Shown here in pieces: positions 17,401 through 25,609 of a stretch of DNA of 64,000 nt. The notes beneath the pieces are model-generated. The model saw only the letters and a program-made list of their open reading frames with translations. It was not told the origin of the DNA and did not search any database. This DNA is from Nitrincola alkalilacustris (lineage in GTDB: Bacteria > Pseudomonadota > Gammaproteobacteria > Pseudomonadales > Balneatricaceae). Where the stretch lies: contig NZ_WBOM01000007.1 of NCBI RefSeq assembly GCF_008973755.1, forward strand, positions 1 to 64,000, in the 5' to 3' direction. The stretch's first letter is position 1; each line of letters starts with the position of its first letter. The position numbers and the translations under genes are program-made.

Positions 17401-17826
17401 GAGATCGAAAATTTCGCAAAACGTGTCAAACAATGGAGTATTAGTCCAACACAAGCGGCACTTGATGAGCTCATCTCTTTAGTTGTGGGTGTGCGTAAGG
17501 AAAGCTGGACAGATGAACGCATTAGCGCAGGGTATGATAAAGTCCGCGAGCTTTGTATCCAGTTCAAACGATACGAGACATTCACACGAGCATCCAAAAA
17601 AGGTGGCTCAAGTACACGACCAGTGTCACTTATCTTCGAGAATACTGAAGGTCTTGCGGTCGAACTAGAACAGTTTATTTCTGAAGGTAAATCGGAAGGG
17701 TCTCATCTTGCTGAGGTAAGATCTGTAATAGAGTCTCAGCTACAAAGTTTTTCAGATGCTGAGCGAATTCGTGTGCTAGTCGAACTGCTAGCTAAAGAGA
17801 TGAAGCCAGTTGGTTGCGAGGCCTAG
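14470..17826 (+). CDS. sspC: SspC-like large P-loop ATPase of the phosphorothioation system
   Basis: The 1118-aa protein carries a Walker A motif (GPYGSGKST, residues 60-68) and a Walker B motif (GVLIIVDELGK, around 170), followed by a long C-terminal part with scattered helices. In SspABCD the ATPase works with the SspB nickase and SspD to insert sulfur in single-stranded fashion. Position between a DUF4007 gene and a PP-loop sulfurtransferase gene supports the call more than the sequence does. It ends 2 bp before sspD. There is no frameshift and the length is in the usual range for this family. Confidence 0.8.
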   Translation: MKQPVQISNQFKSSARVTETNFEPNEFLKSFVAHGTVLQTIDNLGAEIAGSRQRTFTVTGPYGSGKSTLALYLSCLLSEADAIRMSALNAMGAGSSSLAQFKSNFAYKKGWLVVKHLCALTSPVHAITSSILKATGQEVESVEALSEDECLVQIEEALSASIRRHDGVLIIVDELGKALDYLSNAGKDLHFFQSFADLVQEYENVVVLGFLHQSFAAYAKGRDTRTQNEWGKVQGRYKDFGFNPSIEESLYLVSKSFVVDSSLHRALVEHATDTLEVVKQHFPIGNSSILEGVLPLDPVVGLLLGPISKRSFSQNERSLFSFIATHERYGFRDYLSQQTLSDYKFDTLYRIDSLWDYLYHNLGHVISASGDSKTWLEACDAVERASTIGESVHSFITKLVSLLSMVGRSSKLFASRQFIVDYIVSLPEYDFSEADVIDALALLESKSIVIYRHNLNSYQIFRASDLDINRLILDWVERVKDGFDWVAYCNCDKLILANAHYHRKGVMRWVETQVVSGVGQVQIPNGLAGTSFANFVLPTTNELYTELCMQFDNSRHVVIAKPERIEELEQSTVELIALEKIAKEESDKLSRDPIARTEIESREKLARLRITKLLDQIFQAAQWRYMGSPLDGVSLTAKVSRVADEIYSKCPAVHNELVNRMKLSGTANSALNKLMLAMLFDDGEEQLGLPADTFPPEKGIYLSCLKAKGWHTPGRNPCFASGWLECESPESLPARERDVFELWRAGCDFIKVRGDLVVIKELYEHWMAPPFGLPLGLCKLYAMALLKSLEANLAFYDFDSTKDWIYIPELDEELVTKFIRYPAEAGVRFYELAETDMLLVHQIAQASESVDQESILATARSLVRQVHALPSWVKRTSGKNLFQVGGEEHLDGLTKRFRDKVLSAKDPFKLVLEDIPSIFSDSKDLTKGLRQTLKGLLEIDAVLSNQFKVTVSQLLDDEPGENLSARCDAVARTASRPEIENFAKRVKQWSISPTQAALDELISLVVGVRKESWTDERISAGYDKVRELCIQFKRYETFTRASKKGGSSTRPVSLIFENTEGLAVELEQFISEGKSEGSHLAEVRSVIESQLQSFSDAERIRVLVELLAKEMKPVGCEA

Positions 17827-17828
17827 TG

Positions 17829-18725
17829 ATGGAAAAAATAAAACACGTTTTGGGGCTGTCTGGTGGCAAAGACAGTAGTGCGTTAGCGTTATATGTGAAA
17901 GAGACTCGGCCTGACCTCAACGTGGAGTACTTCTTCACAGATACGGGATATGAGCTTCCTGAAACTAACGATTTTATTGATCGGCTTGAAGCTAAGCTTG
18001 GTCATATTCACAGATTAAATGCTAAATCGCTAAACGGAATTGAGGGACGTGGAGAGCTAGAATTTAATTCTCTACTAAAGAAAAATGGCAACTACCTCCC
18101 ATCTCAGCGTGATCGCTGGTGTACCGTAGAGCTGAAGCTCAAGCCTTTTGAAAAGTGGGTTGACGGTTTTATAGCAGATGGCTACAAAATCATGAACTAC
18201 GTGGGGATTCGTGCTGATGAACCCCATCGTTCAGGATTTATGGCCATAGAAAAGCCCATTGAGACTGTAATGCCGTTTCGGGAAGACGGTATTGTTAAGT
18301 CAGACATTGTCAATATATTGCGTCGTAATGGGTTGGATCTGCCCGAATATTATAAATGGCGCTCTCGCTCGGGCTGTACATTTTGTTTTTACCAGCAGAA
18401 AATTGAATGGCTTAAGCTAATGGAGAATCATCCTGATCTTTTCGAGGAGGCTAAGCGCTTCGAGAAAGGAGATGATGAGAATTCAACAGTCGGTGAGCGC
18501 TTCTACTGGATGGGGCAAGGTGAGCCGCTGGAAACATTGGAAGATCCGATTCGTCAAGCCATAATTCGCGAAAATCATGAGAAAAAAATAGCCCGATTCA
18601 ATAAAAAGAAGCGTCGAAATGCTCTTCTTGAGGATGAAAATATCATCGCCTGTACTCTTACTGATCTCGATGAGGCATATGATCTTGTTGAGGGAGGAGG
18701 AGCTTGTATCACTTGCTATAAATAG
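17829..18725 (+). CDS. sspD: SspD/DndC-like PP-loop (PAPS-reductase family) sulfur-transfer enzyme
   Basis: The PP-loop motif LGLSGGKDSSALALY (around residues 8-22) binds ATP and activates the DNA backbone for sulfur insertion. Cysteines in SGCTFCFYQQKIEWL and a C-terminal CITCYK are of the DndC/SspD type and may hold sulfur or an iron-sulfur cluster. ATG 17829 follows the sspC stop by 2 bp; an upstream TTG frame inside sspC is less likely. The gene ends exactly where the convergent sspA ends (TAG then TTA), leaving no room for a terminator between the two operons. Confidence 0.88.
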   Translation: MEKIKHVLGLSGGKDSSALALYVKETRPDLNVEYFFTDTGYELPETNDFIDRLEAKLGHIHRLNAKSLNGIEGRGELEFNSLLKKNGNYLPSQRDRWCTVELKLKPFEKWVDGFIADGYKIMNYVGIRADEPHRSGFMAIEKPIETVMPFREDGIVKSDIVNILRRNGLDLPEYYKWRSRSGCTFCFYQQKIEWLKLMENHPDLFEEAKRFEKGDDENSTVGERFYWMGQGEPLETLEDPIRQAIIRENHEKKIARFNKKKRRNALLEDENIIACTLTDLDEAYDLVEGGGACITCYK

Positions 18726-19844
18726 TTACCGTCTCGTAAAAAAAGCCATGCTCTCTGCTAGTCGGTCCACATTGTCGGGTACGAGAGTATGGTGAAAGCT
18801 AATTCGCAATGTTCGTTCTGCCATATTACGCTGCATACCTATAGCTATTAGCACGTGAGAAGCCTGGATCTCTTTCGATGAACAAGCAGAGCCTGTTGCT
18901 AGTATGAACTGCCGTCCTGTTTCACGTAACAGTCTTGATACGTCGGTATTAGGTAGTGTAATAGAGAATAGAGAATCAATAGACTCTCCATTTATTTGGA
19001 AAGGAACACCTAAACTTTCAAGTCTATTTAGCAAGTGGCTTTTCAGCTGAAGTGCTTGAAGCTTCCGGTAGGCAGCGGGAAAGTGTTTAACTGCTGCTCC
19101 AAAACTTGTAATTAGCGGGGTGGCTAACGTTCCACCGCGTAACCCCTCTTCTTGTCCAGCTCCATGAATGACTGGCTCAATATCCCTAGCTCTGCGGTCA
19201 CGAATGTAGACTGCTCCAATGCCTTTAGGCCCTCCAATCTTATGCGCAGATAACGACAGGTAGTCTAAATTCATGTCATCAACGTCGATTGGTAGCTTGA
19301 GAAAACTCTGCGCGGCATCCGTATGCAGTTTTATACCTCGCTCAAAGCATAGCGCACCGATCTCTTCAATCGGATTTGCTGTGCCAAGCTCGTTATTGAG
19401 ATGCATGACCGACACTAGACTGGTGTCATTTTCTAATACCCTTTCTAAAGCTTCAGGTGTGACAATGCCTTTGGTGTTTGGATGTATTAGAGATACGTTA
19501 ACGTTTGCGGTTCTTTGGAGATAGTCTGCGACTGCATGGACGCACTTGTGTTCAATACTGGAGATTACAAGGTGTCGTTTATCTTTACTTGCTGGCTCAT
19601 AGAAATGACTTTTTAAGGCTAGATTATTTGATTCTGTAGCACCACTAGTGAATACGATCTCGCTGGGTAAAGCGCCAATAGCATCCGCAATGAGCTCTCG
19701 GGCATCCTCTATTTTTTTGGCAGCAGCTTCTCCAGCTAGATGTGCGGAGGATGGGTTAGCTGGATGCTCTTTGAAGCATCGCTGTAGCTCATCTAACGCC
19801 TCAGGTAGTAGTGGATAAGAAGCTGCTGAGTCGAAGTAAATCAT
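18726..19844 (-). CDS. sspA: SspA/DndA-type cysteine desulfurase
   Basis: This is a pyridoxal-phosphate enzyme of the NifS/IscS family that takes sulfur from cysteine and passes it to the modification enzymes. The PLP lysine is in LSAHKIGGPKG (around residue 198), the cofactor-binding TSGATESNNLAL lies near residue 70, and the sulfur-accepting cysteine is in ATGSACSSKEI near 325. The length (372 aa) is normal. It is read leftward, 11 bp after the methyltransferase gene, and meets sspD tail to tail. A housekeeping iscS role is unlikely because no isc genes are near. Confidence 0.88.
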   Translation of the reverse strand: MIYFDSAASYPLLPEALDELQRCFKEHPANPSSAHLAGEAAAKKIEDARELIADAIGALPSEIVFTSGATESNNLALKSHFYEPASKDKRHLVISSIEHKCVHAVADYLQRTANVNVSLIHPNTKGIVTPEALERVLENDTSLVSVMHLNNELGTANPIEEIGALCFERGIKLHTDAAQSFLKLPIDVDDMNLDYLSLSAHKIGGPKGIGAVYIRDRRARDIEPVIHGAGQEEGLRGGTLATPLITSFGAAVKHFPAAYRKLQALQLKSHLLNRLESLGVPFQINGESIDSLFSITLPNTDVSRLLRETGRQFILATGSACSSKEIQASHVLIAIGMQRNMAERTLRISFHHTLVPDNVDRLAESMAFFTRR

Positions 19845-19855
19845 ATTATCTGTTA

Positions 19856-21877
19856 TTAAACCTTATAGAGGCGGTATCCGCGGATCTCTAGTCCTAGCTC
19901 GCGTAGCTGCCAGTCGAGTTCAGAACGCATCGGACCAAACTCTTTATCAGGCTTCATTATACCTGTCGCTGCGAGCTTTTTATCAAAACTTAACTGTTTT
20001 TTATGATCCTCAAAGCTCTCATCGATGTAGCGACTTTTCCAATACAGAAGCGGAGGTTTGTAGGGTTCTACGTAGTCGAAAAAATCGACATCTTGGTCGC
20101 GCATTCGTACTTTTATGCGTTCAACTAGCTTTGGTAGGGGGGAGCTATCAAACTCTTCATACACCATAAAGCTAACTTTGCCTGAGGTGATGTGAATCTT
20201 GACTAGGTCAATGCCTTCCAGTTCACCAACGAGCTGAGCTGCACATCCAACATAGATACGAAGCTCTGGTGCAAGCTGGTTGAGATAGCGCTCATGGAAA
20301 ACAAGAGAGTGGTTGGTATTGAGCTGACAAGCTGGCAGTTCTGTTGCCGATTTTTCGCAGAGTTCATTTATCAGTTGTACATTAGATACTGAGAAAAGCG
20401 CCTCCTTGGCATTTTCGATTGCGTTTTGATAAGTGCCAAAGAAAGCTTTAATATCCCTTTTCATGCCTTCGGCCATATGAGTGTATGGCTTACGTTTACC
20501 AAAAAGACCAAGAGCAAAGTAGACCAGTAGATCTTCTGTTCTGAGGCTACTCGCTAGTTTGAGATCTTCTATATCCGCGGTTGCTTCGAGAACCTGTAAA
20601 GCCTTTCTAGGGCTACCAAGAGCCTCTTCAAGTGCCTTTGGATCTTCTAGCTCATCTAATGCAGGTAGACGACCTAGCTCTAGGCAGGTTGACCAAAAAG
20701 ACTGAAGTAGTGGTTGGTGCTTAGCAAAGATTACAGCCGCTGCCTTGCTACGAGACTCGCGGTTAGATAAGTGGTTCCACTCTCTATGACGACGCTGCCG
20801 TTCTGAGAGATAGCTCTGTTGCTCGATGGGGTCTCTAAAGACATAAAAAATTCCAGGTGCCACAGCAATGGCATCTACTTCTAGCGTGCGCTCGATAAAG
20901 CTTTGTAACTCTGACTGTGAGTAATATTTCTGAAAAGTATTCTTCGATGTCAGAATACCATCTTTGTATGGTTTGAATTTAGATATGGTAGCTTCTCCAG
21001 CTACCATAGCTGAAACAACTAAAATCTTGTTAGCAAGGATATATGCTTTCTGTAGTGCTTCGATACGCTCATCGATATCCTCAATAACATTAATGACGAA
21101 GCCAATATTTACTACATCAGCTTCGGTAATATCAGCATCGGGCCTAAAGTTTGGATCCCACCCCATAGCCGATAAGCCATGTGCTTCTAACTCACGAAGG
21201 TCATCACCTTTACCGCACCCATAGTCAAAAATTGTGTGATTGCCATCTAGGTATCCATGCTTAGCAAGACTTTTGAGTGGCGTTGAAAGCTCATAGCGAG
21301 TGATAGCAGTAAGGTGTCTGTGGACTTGCTGTATATCATCTAATAGAGCGACACTTGAACTGCGCACTAGGCGTCCATCGATAAGGCAGTAGCCCTTATC
21401 ACTGATTAATCGTAGCCAAGTCTGTTGGAACCCAATTTTGAATGGATTTTCGTATAATCCCGCATTTTCGCCCTCCTCAGTGATCTCTTTGAAAAGGGCA
21501 TGATGAGGATCGCTTTCGAGGATCATAAGCTCTTTTCTGTGCAAAATCGGCGGATTTTCCGAGTCCTCGTAGTTAGTTTCTTTGGTAGAGAGTTTAGATA
21601 AATCAACAAGAGTGCTCTTTTTTAAAGCGGGGTATGAGTCAGTATAAAAATCGGGGTAAGAGAGGAAGGCTACCTTAAACTCCTTGCGGTGGAGCTTTAC
21701 AAGATCCCAAGCAGTATCTTCAATTTTAAGGGCTTTTGCTACAGTAGCACAGAATCCGTGTAGCATTGGCGCGCTATGTTGAAGAGCTGATTTGTGTAAA
21801 TATACCGCGTCTGGAAGTTTTTTTCCGATAGGCAGCTGCTTTATCCAGTAGGCGAAGTTTTCAGCGTGATTATCCAT
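19856..21877 (-). CDS. DNA phosphorothioation-associated putative methyltransferase
   Basis: The 673-aa protein has an N-terminal domain of about 200 residues, then an AdoMet-binding motif I (TIFDYGCGKGDDLRELEAHG) near residue 220 and GFVINVIEDIDERIEALQKA, then a long C-terminal domain. This layout is that of the methyltransferase-like family repeatedly found beside dnd and ssp genes; its substrate is unknown. It lies 59 bp after the tnsC stop and 11 bp before sspA on the same strand, so it may be read from the transposase promoter. No target-recognition domain like that of a standard DNA methylase is obvious. Confidence 0.8.
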   Translation of the reverse strand: MDNHAENFAYWIKQLPIGKKLPDAVYLHKSALQHSAPMLHGFCATVAKALKIEDTAWDLVKLHRKEFKVAFLSYPDFYTDSYPALKKSTLVDLSKLSTKETNYEDSENPPILHRKELMILESDPHHALFKEITEEGENAGLYENPFKIGFQQTWLRLISDKGYCLIDGRLVRSSSVALLDDIQQVHRHLTAITRYELSTPLKSLAKHGYLDGNHTIFDYGCGKGDDLRELEAHGLSAMGWDPNFRPDADITEADVVNIGFVINVIEDIDERIEALQKAYILANKILVVSAMVAGEATISKFKPYKDGILTSKNTFQKYYSQSELQSFIERTLEVDAIAVAPGIFYVFRDPIEQQSYLSERQRRHREWNHLSNRESRSKAAAVIFAKHQPLLQSFWSTCLELGRLPALDELEDPKALEEALGSPRKALQVLEATADIEDLKLASSLRTEDLLVYFALGLFGKRKPYTHMAEGMKRDIKAFFGTYQNAIENAKEALFSVSNVQLINELCEKSATELPACQLNTNHSLVFHERYLNQLAPELRIYVGCAAQLVGELEGIDLVKIHITSGKVSFMVYEEFDSSPLPKLVERIKVRMRDQDVDFFDYVEPYKPPLLYWKSRYIDESFEDHKKQLSFDKKLAATGIMKPDKEFGPMRSELDWQLRELGLEIRGYRLYKV

Positions 21878-21936
21878 AAGAGAAAATTTCTACATTGTCC
21901 AAAGCTACGTTTAAATGCAAATAATTACCCATGCAT

Positions 21937-23538
21937 TTATATATACTCAAGCAGATCAATCACCACACCTTTCTTTTTGAGGTTCTGATAGGTCTGCTCT
22001 GAGTCATCATCTCGCATTAATCTCAAGTCATGATCCACATATGCTGGGTTTAACACCTGTTTCTTTGGTTTTTGGGTACTAGTGGTCGAGGTAGTTGTTT
22101 CTACCTTACTGTTCATACTCTGGATGTGGGCAAGCAAACCCAGAAGATTATCCTTTTCATCGGGCCTTTCATCCAATGCCTGCTCTGCAATAATAGGTGC
22201 AATATCATCACCAATACCTATCTGAACCAGTAGAGCAGTCAATCGCTCCTGCATACTGCCTTCTTGCTTGGTGACAGATGCCTGTTCATGCACCAGAGCG
22301 ATTGGTGCTGCTGAATAGCTGGTATTTCGGATTGATTCCTTTGGCAAATCAAGATCATCATATTGCAGGATCTGTTCCTCGCGACCGCTTCGCAGCGCTG
22401 CAATCATCGGATGAATCATTGCCAGCTCTTCCTGGTACACTTTTGTAACAAGAGCACGATCGATGATCTCACGATTAGCAACTACAGCTCTGGCTTGGCA
22501 AAGATAGAATAACGAAACAGCTATATGAGCAACTCCTTGAGTATAGTGCCAGAACAATTCCATCATCTCTTCCGTGAGTGGCGTGGGATGCTTGAACCAC
22601 TGTAACTTCCAGAGCCTCTTAATAAAACGCTCCCACTCGCCATCACTTCCATCGACATCTGTCCGGGCAAATCGCCCCCAATCTAGACTGCCAAACTGAG
22701 CAGCCCTTCGAGCAGATCGCATTGTCGGCTGAAATAGCTCCAGCGCTTTAGGAGTTCCGACAAAGAGAACCGGGACCTTGATGACATTGGTCAGTGTAAC
22801 GAAGAAATTCAACATCTTGGCTGCTCCCCCAGAGCGAGACTTTTCCAGGTGCTGAATCTCATCTATGACAAGTAATCCCAATGAATGCAAAGCCGAAACA
22901 CGAGCCACATCTCCTAGCATTGACTCAGCAGAGGAACGACTCTTCACGTACAACTGCTGGTAATCTGTACTCAACGCATCATCAACAGCTCTGAAAAAAT
23001 TTGTACAAAGGTTTTTCACTGAGCCATCATGTGGACACTCCACCTTCAACCACACCAGTTGCACATGCTGGTACTCAGGATGAAAAATAGCCTGGGGATA
23101 ACCTTTTAATATGGCTTCAACAGCTGTTGATTTACCAGTTCCAGAGCATCCGATAACAGAGCTAACCAATGCTTCATTACCGGCATTTCTGGCAATGGCT
23201 GCAAAGTCTGTCCGGCTCGCGTCATCAAGATTTCTTTGGTAATCAATTGCCGCTATATTTCTACTCAAGTACCCTCGACGAAGCATCCCGGAAATCATTT
23301 GCTCCAACTGAAGATGTGATTTAGTCGGATAAAGGAACTGGTCCAGAATTCTCATCATCGCATGACGTCTGATATGGGCGGACAGTGATTTTTCAGCTTC
23401 ATCTACTCTTGGAAAGCGTGACAGCAACTGAGCAGTTTGCTGAGGCGAGTTAATTGGCGGCAAAGCATTGATCAATGGATGCCCTTGATACTCCTGTATT
23501 TCAGCCGTCCTGTATTCAGCTAAGGGCAGTTTAATCAT
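21937..23538 (-). CDS. tnsC: Transposition regulator ATPase TnsC
   Basis: TnsC is the AAA+ ATPase that links the target selectors (TnsD, TnsE) to the TnsAB transposase and gives target immunity. Walker A is GCSGTGKSTAVEA (around residue 130) and Walker B LGLLVIDEIQHLEKS (around 220), followed by the sensor region VPVLFVGTPKA. ATG 23538 gives 533 aa (Tn7: 555) and overlaps the tnsB stop by 8 bp. The C-terminus includes threonine/serine-rich TTTSTTSTQKPKKQV, a likely flexible contact for TnsB or TnsA. Confidence 0.9.
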   Translation of the reverse strand: MIKLPLAEYRTAEIQEYQGHPLINALPPINSPQQTAQLLSRFPRVDEAEKSLSAHIRRHAMMRILDQFLYPTKSHLQLEQMISGMLRRGYLSRNIAAIDYQRNLDDASRTDFAAIARNAGNEALVSSVIGCSGTGKSTAVEAILKGYPQAIFHPEYQHVQLVWLKVECPHDGSVKNLCTNFFRAVDDALSTDYQQLYVKSRSSAESMLGDVARVSALHSLGLLVIDEIQHLEKSRSGGAAKMLNFFVTLTNVIKVPVLFVGTPKALELFQPTMRSARRAAQFGSLDWGRFARTDVDGSDGEWERFIKRLWKLQWFKHPTPLTEEMMELFWHYTQGVAHIAVSLFYLCQARAVVANREIIDRALVTKVYQEELAMIHPMIAALRSGREEQILQYDDLDLPKESIRNTSYSAAPIALVHEQASVTKQEGSMQERLTALLVQIGIGDDIAPIIAEQALDERPDEKDNLLGLLAHIQSMNSKVETTTSTTSTQKPKKQVLNPAYVDHDLRLMRDDDSEQTYQNLKKKGVVIDLLEYI

Positions 23539-25609
23539 CCTCTTCCTCCAGGAAGCTATCCATGTCGGGGTAGTCAAGCTTGTCATTGATCGTTGAATTT
23601 TTTTTGAGCGGAATCACTTCAGCTGGCTTGTTAAATTTTTCAGGTTTAGCCCCTCCATGAATACTCCGCTTCCTTTCTGCCTCTTTCTCTTTAACCCTAT
23701 TCTGGCGTATACCCTTCAGCCTTTGCGTATCTGTCATAGAGGTTTTGCTTTCCTTCTGTCTTTTCTGTGCCGCGGCAACAATCTCTTCGACAGCAGCTAT
23801 TACATCGGGCTTTTTATACGCCTCAACCTCCTTTGCCAGAGCATTGGTACGCCTCATTGCCTTCAGAACACCAGCGGCTTCAACAAAGCTCATATCTCGA
23901 AAGCGTCGACTCCGGTCTGATAGTTCACACACCCAATAGTTCTCAAACGAATTGTCTGGTCTCAAGTAAACGGTATTGGTCTGTCGTGGGTCGAAGGCTA
24001 TATCAACTTTAGAAGGACGATTTTGTCTGATTCGCTCAAACCAACCTGCTTTTACTGCTTCCCTACAGGTGTAAACCATCCCTTTAAAGGTAATACCCAT
24101 ATTTGACAAGGTGCCGGTCTCGTAAGGCAACAAGTTGATTCTAGACAACATTTCATCACAGGGGCGCAGCTTACCTGTTCGATTCTGGATGCCCCAATTC
24201 CATAGTTCTTTGGGTATAGACGGCAAGTCTACCGGCATGTCTGGAGCAAAATCGTAACCCTTTACAACGTGTATCATATTGTGGTTAATTACAATATTAA
24301 TCAATATCTTAGTAAAATCGGTAAGACTAACGACTGCATCCAGTTCGTATCGGTAACCTATGCGCTTTTTCCCGTTAACAGGTTCAACAATCCCACCAAC
24401 ATAAGGGCGAAATTGGCTCTGTATTGTTTTGAAGTATCGCTCACAGACTGACTTATCATCTCCACGATATGCACGAGAGTTGCTTAGTTGTATCCCAAAT
24501 CGGTTCACCAACACATCAGCCTGACGATAAAGAAGCTCTCCGCGGTCAGCCATGATTCCAGCAGGGATTCCTGCACTTGGCCAATCCTCATTTCTGATTG
24601 TGATCCCATACTCTTGGCAAAAAGTCTTTTTGTCACTGAACGCATTAGCCAATGCCATCATTGCAGCAACCCACGAGGGGTATTCCAACCCAACGTACAT
24701 ACCAACAACCATACGACTGAACACGTCCGTTACAAGGTAAATGACAGGCCGACCAATAATCACGCTCGGGTCCCTGTCTGATACCAGGTAGATATCAGCT
24801 ATCGTGGCATCGATTTCATAGCGTGCTCCAGGACCAAAATTCAGGTTACTCGATGTGCTGGTTAAAGTACGTATGTCTTTTTGATAGATCCGGGAGGGAG
24901 TTCTTATTTTTGCAACATCAGAGGGTAAATAGTTTGTTCTATAGAAATACCGGAACTGAGCCATTGTCGGTACAGATGACTTATCCGCATTTGGAAAGCG
25001 CGCTTTGTACAGGCCAACAGCCTTATCCTTCGCCGCAGTCAGGGGGAGCTTCTCATTTACAAGGAAAAAACCCTCAATTACCAACTGGAACAATTCAGCC
25101 ACCTCATCCGTGACCAGCACTCCAACTCCAGACGATACAGAGCGTTTGCGACCCAACTTGTTCTCGATTTCACGCCGTTTTCTGCCCTTTGCCCCACATT
25201 TTTGAAAGTCAGGTGCTAATGCATTAGGCACCATACCACGCTGCCAGTAGCGACGAAGTTGCCTCGTAACATAAAGCCTTGGTTTATCAATGCTAGATAG
25301 CAATTGTCCTATGAGCTTGTTTCGCTCTGCCTTTATAAAGAGTGATGTATAGTTATTCAGTAGCGGTTCAATAACCATCCACGCTTCATCACGCCTCAAT
25401 GCTGCTGGGCTGCCTTCATCCACACTCGGTAAGGGGTAGGGATCAGATATCAGTTCAAATTCAGCCTGTTTCAGTTCCTCTTCAGTAATTGGAAAAGGCC
25501 AGCTTTTATCACTATCGATATCGATCAACATTAAGTCATTGATCAGCTCAAGAACCACTCTGTAGCGTCGTCCAGTATGAGAGTCTTTGAATACCTGGTT
25601 AAGAAGCAT
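23531..25609 (-). CDS. tnsB: DDE transposase TnsB
   Basis: TnsB binds the end repeats and performs 3' strand cleavage and joining. The DDE residues are visible: first D in RYEIDATIADIYLVSDRD, second D in GIMADRGELLY and the E in DDKSVCERYFKTIQ, 34 residues after the second D, all in the rve-type core around residues 265-400. N-terminal DNA-binding helices and a C-terminal Mu-type beta barrel fit the 692-aa length (Tn7: 702). The start overlaps the tnsA end by 11 bp and the end overlaps tnsC, so the three are one operon. Confidence 0.92.
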   Translation of the reverse strand: MLLNQVFKDSHTGRRYRVVLELINDLMLIDIDSDKSWPFPITEEELKQAEFELISDPYPLPSVDEGSPAALRRDEAWMVIEPLLNNYTSLFIKAERNKLIGQLLSSIDKPRLYVTRQLRRYWQRGMVPNALAPDFQKCGAKGRKRREIENKLGRKRSVSSGVGVLVTDEVAELFQLVIEGFFLVNEKLPLTAAKDKAVGLYKARFPNADKSSVPTMAQFRYFYRTNYLPSDVAKIRTPSRIYQKDIRTLTSTSSNLNFGPGARYEIDATIADIYLVSDRDPSVIIGRPVIYLVTDVFSRMVVGMYVGLEYPSWVAAMMALANAFSDKKTFCQEYGITIRNEDWPSAGIPAGIMADRGELLYRQADVLVNRFGIQLSNSRAYRGDDKSVCERYFKTIQSQFRPYVGGIVEPVNGKKRIGYRYELDAVVSLTDFTKILINIVINHNMIHVVKGYDFAPDMPVDLPSIPKELWNWGIQNRTGKLRPCDEMLSRINLLPYETGTLSNMGITFKGMVYTCREAVKAGWFERIRQNRPSKVDIAFDPRQTNTVYLRPDNSFENYWVCELSDRSRRFRDMSFVEAAGVLKAMRRTNALAKEVEAYKKPDVIAAVEEIVAAAQKRQKESKTSMTDTQRLKGIRQNRVKEKEAERKRSIHGGAKPEKFNKPAEVIPLKKNSTINDKLDYPDMDSFLEEEDD

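Noticed and set aside
18905-18930. parS-like TGTTTCACGTAACA inside sspA
   Set aside because: It lacks two central bases of the 16-bp parS palindrome and lies in a conserved coding stretch of mobile DNA.
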